Source: Bretschneidera sinensis (taxonomy: Eukaryota > Streptophyta > Magnoliopsida > Brassicales > Akaniaceae). Taken from it: DNA of 64,000 bases. The DNA is taken from contig CM043700.1 in assembly GCA_023935145.1 (NCBI GenBank), forward strand, positions 143,386,828 to 143,450,827, given 5' to 3'. Made by a program: the position numbers and the translations under genes. The notes under the pieces were generated by a model, which was given only the letters and a program-made list of their open reading frames with translations, was not told where the DNA came from and did not search any database. Positions 57,294-64,000 of this stretch are shown here, piece by piece (within the stretch, counting starts at the first letter, position 1; each line of letters starts with the position of its first letter).

Positions 57294-60200
57294 ATGTCAA
57301 CTACGACAAAGTTTGATGTTGAGAAGTTTAATGGGAGTAATTTCTCGTTGTGGAAAATGAAGATTAAGGAAATTCTGAGGAAAGACAATTGTTTGGCAGC
57401 AATTGAAAAAAGGCCCGCAGAGATCACTGACGACAGCAAGTGGAACGAAATGGACGACATCGCAATTGCCGATCTGCACTTAGCACTAGCCGATGGAGTG
57501 TTATCTAGTGTGGCGAAAAAGAAGACTGCGAAGGAGATTTGGGATACTCTAACAATACTGTACGAGGCCAAATCACTACACAATAAAATCTTCTTAAAGA
57601 TGAGACTTTACACTTTTCGAATGGCGGAATCCACGTCGGTGACCGACTACATCAACATTCTGAATACTCTATTTTCGCAACTTACATCGATGAGTTACAC
57701 AATAGAGACATCTGAACGTACAGAGCTTCTACTACAAAGTTTACCTGACTCGTATGATTAACTCATCATCAACTTGACGAACAACATCCTCACAGACTAT
57801 CTAGTTTTCGACGAAATTGCAGCTGCTATTTTGGAAGAAGAAACCAGGAGCAAAAACAAGGAAGACAGACAGGCAGATTCACAGCAAGCGGAAGTTTTGA
57901 TGATGACGAGAAGAAGATCAACGGAACGTGGCCCTAGTGGGAGTCAGAATCATGGTAGATCGAAATCAAGAAGTAAGAAGAATTTCAAGTGCTACAACTG
58001 TGGCAAGAAAGGACATGTCAAGAAGAATTGTTGGTACAAAAAGAAGAGTGAAGTCCCTGAGTCATTAAATGCTCAAGGGAATGTGGCAAGTGCCTCAGAT
58101 GATGGTGAAGTTCTATACAGCGAGTCAACAACGACAGTTGGAGGCAGAAAACAATTTGCTGACATCTAGTTACTAGACTCAGGAGCAACATGGCACATGA
58201 CATCTTGGAGAGAATGGTTTCACAAATATGAACCAGTCTCAGGAGGTTCTGTACACATAGGTGATGATCATGCTTTGGAGATTGCTGGTATTGGTACTAT
58301 CAAGATAAAGATGTTTGATGGTACAGTTCGCACTGTTCAGGATGTACGACATATGAAAGGCCTGAGGAAGAATTTATTGTCTTTAGGGAAAATAGATAGT
58401 CTTGGATGCAAGCCCCATATTGAAAATAGGATCATGAAGATTGTCAAAGGTGCACTTGTGGTTATGAAGGCAGAAAAGATCATAACGAATCTATTCATGC
58501 TAAAAGAGGAAACACTTAAGGAAGTTGATGCGTGTGTCACATCAATCAACAAGGGAGAAGAGTTGACGATGATGCGGCATCTCAAACTAGGTCACATGTC
58601 GGAACGAGGTTTGAAGATTCTCTCTGACAGAAAGCTGCTTCCAGGGCTCAAATCGGTAAATCTGTCTTTCTGTGAGCATTGTGTTACAAGTAAGCAACAT
58701 AGATTGAAGTTTAGCAGATCTGATGCTAAGAGTAAATGCATTCTAGACTTAATTCATTCTGATGTATGGGAGTCACCAGAAATGTCCCTAGGAGGAGCAA
58801 AGTACTTTGTGTTTTTCATTGATGTTTACTCTAGGAGATGTTGGGTGTATCTAATTAAGAAGAAGTCAGATGTATTTCTGGTATTCAAAGACTTCAAAGC
58901 GCGGGTGGAACTTGAATTTGGGAAAAAGAACAAGTGTTTGAGGACAGATAATGGAAAAGAGTACACAGACGGCGAGTTTCTTACTCTTTGTAAGCGGGAA
59001 GATGTCAAATGACAGTTCACAGTCACATACACGCCTCAGTAAAATGGAGTGGTAGAGCGGATGAATAGAACTCTTACAGAAAATATGAGAACTATGTTGA
59101 GGACTACAGGTCAACCCAACTCTTTTGGGCAGAAGCAACCAAAACCACCTGTTATGTGATAAATCGGTCGCCATCAATAGCAATTAATTTAAAGATACCG
59201 ATGGAGATGTGGACTGGTAAGCCAGCAGACTACTCTACTTTACATTCTTTTGGATGTCCTACGTATGTGATGTACAATGTCCAAGAAAGAATAAAGTTGA
59301 ATCCGAAATCTAAGAGGTGTATATTCTTGGGGTATGCTGACAGAGTAAAGGGGTATCGCCTGTGGGATCCCATTACCCGCAAGGTTGTTGTCAACAGGGA
59401 TGTGATTTTTGTAGAAGATCAACTACTACAAAAAGATGGAGACGATAGCACGTCGAAAGAGGTTTCAGAGACTACAACAATACAGGTGGAAAATAATCAG
59501 GTACAAAAAACTCCAGTTTCTACTGAAGCAGCACCAGAGCACGAGGTACAAGTACCAGTCGAGTCCGAGGCTCCAGAAGCTCGTCGATCAACTCGTGAGA
59601 GAAGACTGCTAACTTAGTATTTGTAGTATGTTACTGAGAGCAATGTTGCATACTGTCTTTTAAAGGAGGATGGAGAGCCCTCAACTTTCCAAGAAGCTAC
59701 AAGTAGCTCAGATGTGTCTTTGTGGATGGCAGCAATGCAGGAAGAAATTGAAGCTCTACACAAGAACAAGACTTGGGAACTAGTACCATTGCCACATGAG
59801 AGAAAAGCCGAAGGTAATAAATGGGTCTACAAGATCAAGCGAGATAGCAATGATCAAGTGGAACGGTTTCGTGCAAGACTGGTGGTAAAGGGATTCGCTC
59901 AGAAATAAGGTATTGATTTCAATGAGATATTTTCTCCGATGGTTCGGCTTACAACAATCAGAGTAGTCCTGGCTATGTGTGCTACGTTTGACTTACATCT
60001 GGAACAGTTGGATGTGAAAACTGTATTTCTTCATGGAGAACTTGAAGAAGAAATCTATATGCTCCAACCAGAAGGTTTTGCTGAAACAGGAAAAGAAAAC
60101 TTGGTTTGCAGGTTGAAAAAATCTCTATGTGATCTCAAACAGGTGCCGAGGTGTTGGTACAAAAGATTTAATTCCTTCATAATTAGCCTTGGATACAACA

Positions 60201-61204
60201 GACTCAGTTCAGACCATTGTACGTACTTCAAAAGGTTTGATGGTGATAATGATTTTATTATCTTGTTGTTGTATGTGGATGACATATTGGTAGTAGGCCC
60301 CAACAGAGATCAAATCCAAGAATTGAAGGCACAGTTGGCAAGGGAGTTTGATATGAAGGACTTGGGACCAGCAAACAAGATTTTAGGGATGCAGATTCAC
60401 CGAGACAGAAATAACAGGAAGATTTGGCTTTCCTAGAAGAATTACTTCAACAAGATCTTGCGACGCTTCAACATGCAAGATAGTAAGCCAATTTCTACCC
60501 CACTTCCTATTAATTTCAAGTTACCCTCAAGTATGTGTCCTAGCAATGAAGGAGAGAGGAGGGAGATGTCTCGAGTACCGTATGCATCAGCAGTGGGAAG
60601 TTTGATGTTTGCTATGATTTGTACAAGACCAGACATTACACAAGCAGTGGGAGTGGTTAGTCGATTTATGGCGAATCCTGGTGGAGAGCATTAGAATACT
60701 GTGAAGAGAGTTCTGAGATACATCAGAGGAACCTCAGATGCTGCATTATGTTACGGAGGATCAGATTTTACTGTCAGAGGCTATGTTGATTCAGATTTTT
60801 CTGGGGATCTCAATAAAAGCAAGTCTACTACAGGTTATGTGTTTACACTTGCAGGAGGAGCTGTAAGCTAGGTTTCTAAACTGCAAACAGTTGTGGCTCT
60901 ATCTATAACGAAAGCAGAATACATGGCGGCTACACAAGCTTGCAAGGAAGCAGTTTGGATACAAAAGTTATTGGAAGAGCTCGGGCACAAGCAAGAGAAG
61001 ATTGTTCTATTTTGTGACAGTCAGAGTGTCTTGCACATTGCAAGAAATCCAGCTTTTCATTCACGGACAAAGCACATAAGGGTTCAGTATCACTTCGTTC
61101 GAGAAGTAGTGGAAAAAAGTAGTGTGGATATGCAGAAGATTCACACCGACGAGAACCTAGCAGATGTTATGACCAAACCGATCAACACTGACAAGTTTAA
61201 ATAG
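57294..61204 (+). pseudogene. Copia gag-pol polyprotein, multiply interrupted
   Basis: From ATG 57294: a UBN2-type gag (FDVEKFNGSNFSLWKMKI), a CCHC zinc knuckle (CYNCGKKGHVKKNC, near 57991), protease (LLDSGATWHM), integrase with HHCC and DDE segments (LDLIHSDVW, LRTDNGKEY), the RRSTRERR linker, reverse transcriptase (KWVYKIKRD..., YVDDILVVG near 60274) and RNase H (LFCDSQSVLHIARNP). Stops occur at 57759, 58167, 59010, about 59039, 59615, 59906, 60434, 60692 and about 60867. The frame shifts near 59100-59130. Normal Copia polyproteins are one frame of about 1,300 aa, so this copy cannot move by itself. Confidence 0.92.
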
Positions 61205-61302
61205 TGTAGATCCTTATGTGGTCTAGCGGAAACGTAAGCAAGCATGGATATGGAAAGTAAGGAAGGATGGAAGGATTACGAAAGTGACCTGAAGTGGGAG
61301 AA

Positions 61303-61842
61303 TATGATAAGAGATGACCTTTTTCTTGCGGTAAAGCGACTTTCTCCATAAGACAAAGACTGCCAATATTAATGGCAAGTTGGTGGAGACAATGGCTGCC
61401 AATATTAATGGCAAGTTGGTGGAGACAAAGGCTACCAATATTAATGGTGAGCTGCTAATGAAGCCTATAAATACTCCTTTGGCTTTCATTTGTAATATAC
61501 ACCAAGAAGAGTATTAGAGAGAGTGTGAGAGTTTTCTTGAGAGTTACTACTTAGAGAGGAAAATTTGTTCCTTCTTTGTAAGTAATATTTTTTCGATTTT
61601 GTAAGAGAGTTGTTTTTCCTATTACAATAGAGATTAGACAATTGTTATCTCATTGTAATTAGAGAGAAGATGTTGTAATCCCTATTTTACAATAGTGAAA
61701 TCCTCCTACACTTGCCCGTGGTTTTTTACCCCAAATTTGTTCGGGGGTTTTTCCACGTAAAATATTTGTGTCCATTTTATCTTTATTTTTCTCATTTCAC
61801 TTTAGTTGTGTGTTAACTTCGACCCGGTAATTTTTCTTAACA
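61303..61842 (+). repeat. 3' LTR of the Copia element
   Basis: 540 bp, same length as the 5' LTR with no net indel; about 35 of 540 positions differ. Its first two bases are TA instead of TG. It is followed by the ATTAG target copy. Confidence 0.92.
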
Positions 61843-61847
61843 ATTAG

Positions 61848-62529
61848 CCATGTCAAATGACATGATACAAACACGTACATCCATCCAGCGCAGAACTCCC
61901 TTAGCCACTCCTCGCTGACCTTCCCAAAAGCATTCTTCCAGGGTATCAATATGTTCAATTTCTCTCCAAATTCTCGTATTCCATGTATAAACTTCAGCTC
62001 TAATACAATATGTATCTCTATCCTCTAAGTGCACATTTCTCACCAGCTTGAAATCATTGATTTCACTGTTATATCCAAAACCAACAATGACATGCAACAC
62101 AGAATCAGTCATCAATAGTGGAGGTAGATGTTTCCATTGAGTCGTTGCAGGATTCCATAGTATAAAAGCAGATTTGGAATGATCCTCAGTAACATCAAGA
62201 CATATTAAACCATTAGAAGAACCAACGAAATATGGTTCTCACTTCAAATTAGTTATGGATGGTATTTTTAGGCGAAGGAGTTCTGCATCGATTTTAAGTA
62301 ACAAAATCTCATAATAGTATTGCCAACGAGGTATTAAGGTAGATGTGTTTTGGGTGGAGATACAGAAGTGGGTGGTGATGAAATCTAGGGATTTGATGAG
62401 AGTGGACCAGGGTTTAGATACGGATTTGAACTTGATTATAGATTTGACGGGCAATCTTGTGAGGATGTCTATAATGATATCTTGGGGCAAGTTTGATTGA
62501 TGGGTAGTTCTTGAATTGTTTGCACTCAT
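61848..62529 (-). pseudogene. F-box copy 4: N-terminal part, interrupted by Copia
   Basis: ATG 62529 opens MSANNSRTTHQSNLPQDIIIDI LTRLPVKSIIKFKSVSKPW, a good F-box. TGA at 62239-62241 (codon 97) interrupts it, after which the same frame runs on through SAFILWNPATTQWKHLPPL, VGFGYNSEINDFKLV and AEVYTWNTRIWREI to the Copia target site. The rest lies at 56280-56701. It belongs to the same F-box/FBA family as copy 3 but is more diverged. Some automatic predictions might call it two short genes. Confidence 0.85.
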
Positions 62530-62617
62530 GGTGATCAAAATCTGTTTGGTTCACGAGAAAGTTGAGGAAAAGAGAAATAGAGTATTTGCAAGTTTGTTTG
62601 GTTCTTAAGATGGGTAG

Positions 62618-63975
62618 TGTTGGGATTTTGGCTCAATTCCCTGCAAGGAGAACTTTTAATTGGTTTAGGAAAAGTGATTTTCTATTTTATAGTTGCTTAT
62701 TCTAATAGAAATAGTAGTAATTTCATATTGGATTTTTACTTATCCTAGTAGGAGTAGAAGTAGTTTCTTATGTTGTTGTTATTTTTTATTAGTGTTAGAA
62801 AAATATCATCTATATAAAGGGGTCCCAAAGAAGGTTTGAGGTACAATCATAATTCCAATATACATTGTAAATTAGAGGGGTTTACTATAAAAATTATGAT
62901 GAAAGCTTTTGGTGTATTGGGGTTTTAGGTTGTCAAGTAGAGAGAACTTACAATTAGAGATAGATTGAGAGCTTTAGTTGTATGAAGGCTTTTAGGTTGT
63001 GAAGTGGTGAGAGTTTAGCAACTTTGCTCTTACTAAAGTTGTAAAAGAAGATTAATAAATTTGTGAGTTTATTAGTAGACGTAGACAAAGAGGTTCTTGA
63101 ACCACATTAATTATTGTTGTTCTTGCTCTTTATTTTATTTTCCTATTTAATTATTGTGGTTGTGTTTTTTGTCTAAAATTTGAGTAGGTGGATTTTAGAG
63201 ATAAAATTCCAATATGTGGTATCAGAGTTGTGGTTACTATGACAAAAACACTAAAGATAGGCAAAATTAATATTGAATTATTTGATGAGGAGAATGATTT
63301 CTCTCTTTAGCCAAGTTGCATCAAAGATGTATTGATCTGACAAGGGCTTTACAAGACGATTGAAGAGTCCAAGCCACTAGAGATAATGAAAGAAGCTTGG
63401 ATGGATGGGGAGGTTCCCACAATACCTCTAGAGAGAGATAAGTTGAAGAGGCCAAGTGTGTTCGAGATTGAATAATTGTTTGTGATTATATCAAGTGAAG
63501 AGCAGACAAAGTGAGCAAGTTGAGCACTTCAAGGAAGTTGGAGGAAAGATTAAAATCCAAATTTCCAGATTTTTCAAATAAATAGTGCATCTACATTGAG
63601 AAAGAAGAACACACAATTGCAAAGCAAGGCCACGATGGAGGACTTGGAGGAGTTCAGTAGAATGAAGAAGAGTGATAATGAAAAAGCTAATGAGGATGAT
63701 GCAATGCAAGTTCTTAATGGTTCAAAGGTAGTGATGAGAGATACCATGAACGAAGAGAGTCTGTACGTGTTTAATGAGAGGATGATTGCTTCGAAAAGCA
63801 TATAGAAAACCAAAAGTAAAGATTGCACAAACCAAAGAAGAAAGTCAAATTTGATTATGATGTGAAGAATTTGATCTAACGTGGAGATTTGTTGGGATTT
63901 TGACTCAAATCTCCACAAGGAAGACTTCTAATTGGTTTGAGAAAAGTGATTTCTTATTTTATAGTTGCTTATTCT
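62618..63975 (+). mobile_element. Non-autonomous Copia-like element, 3' LTR cut
   Basis: The LTR runs TGTTGGGATTTTGG... from 62618 to about 63214, followed by TGGTATCAGAG (63217). The second LTR starts TGTTGGGATTTTGAC at 63890 but similarity breaks at about 63975. The 675-bp interior starts with a gag-like MTKTLKIGKINIELFDEEN and has several stops and no pol. It sits in the 5' flank of F-box copy 4, about 90 bp upstream of its ATG. Confidence 0.7.
63238..63870 (+). pseudogene. Gag-like remnant of the non-autonomous Copia element
   Basis: The translation MTKTLKIGKINIELFDEENDFSL, then LYKTIEESKP and further on KKNTQLQSKATMEDLEEFS RMKKSDNEKANEDD resembles a diverged gag with coiled-coil ends. 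At least four stops interrupt it, and there is no zinc knuckle. Confidence 0.45.
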
Positions 63976-64000
63976 GTCCCTCGCCATCCTTGGATAATGT

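Larger units (their letters stand above)
56702..61842 (+). mobile_element. Full-length Copia LTR retrotransposon, Tork-like, inactive
   Basis: LTRs at 56702-57241 and 61303-61842 (540 bp each, about 35 mismatches by eye) flank a primer-binding site (TGGTATCAGAGC, 57243-57254), gag-pol, and a purine-rich GAAGTGGGAGAA before the 3' LTR. ATTAG is duplicated at 56697-56701 and 61843-61847. Coding order gag, protease, integrase, reverse transcriptase, RNase H defines Copia. The polyprotein has about ten stops and at least one shift, so it is dead. It interrupts F-box copy 4. Confidence 0.93.

Overview
The window is a stretch of plant nuclear DNA, almost certainly from a eudicot. It is AT-rich, has GT-AG introns and long gene-poor stretches, carries Copia, CACTA, MULE and Harbinger-type transposons, and encodes two well-preserved plant genes plus a family of F-box genes. 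Nothing bacterial or organellar is seen. The species cannot be named from the sequence.

Layout. 0-5 kb: a complete small non-autonomous LTR retrotransposon (91-1677, target-site duplication CAAAG), an orphan exon of an ATAD1/MSP1-type AAA ATPase, and a possible decayed terminal-inverted-repeat element. 5.8-9.8 kb: a phosphatidylinositol 4-kinase gamma gene on the plus strand with a leader intron and an upstream ORF, followed by a 206-bp tandem repeat. 12.5-14.9 kb: a three-exon pectin methylesterase on the minus strand (PME34-like, all active-site motifs present), with a 140-bp tandem repeat upstream. 16.5-22.9 kb: an internally deleted, decayed CACTA (En/Spm) transposon with palindromic subterminal repeats and a 126-bp satellite in an intron. 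22.9-32.7 kb: gene-poor DNA with LTR relics, a 36-bp minisatellite, a 934-bp Harbinger-type element and small duplications.

33-62.6 kb is an array of F-box/FBA genes, all on the minus strand and sharing 3' and 5' flanks. Only one copy (52886-54079, 397 codons) is intact. Copy 1 is broken by a TRIM-like element, a 2.15-kb tandem duplication, a nested solo LTR and a Copia fragment. Copy 2 carries nonsense and frameshift mutations. Another copy is represented only by its 5' flank, next to a MULE with a GRF zinc-finger gene. Copy 4 is split by a 5.1-kb Copia element whose removal leaves the F-box frame continuous. The window ends in another non-autonomous Copia-type element.

The PI4K, PME and F-box genes have no evident joint pathway; they are neighbours by position. 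The main story is birth and death of an F-box cluster under heavy retrotransposon bombardment. All readings were made by eye; no alignment or database search was run.
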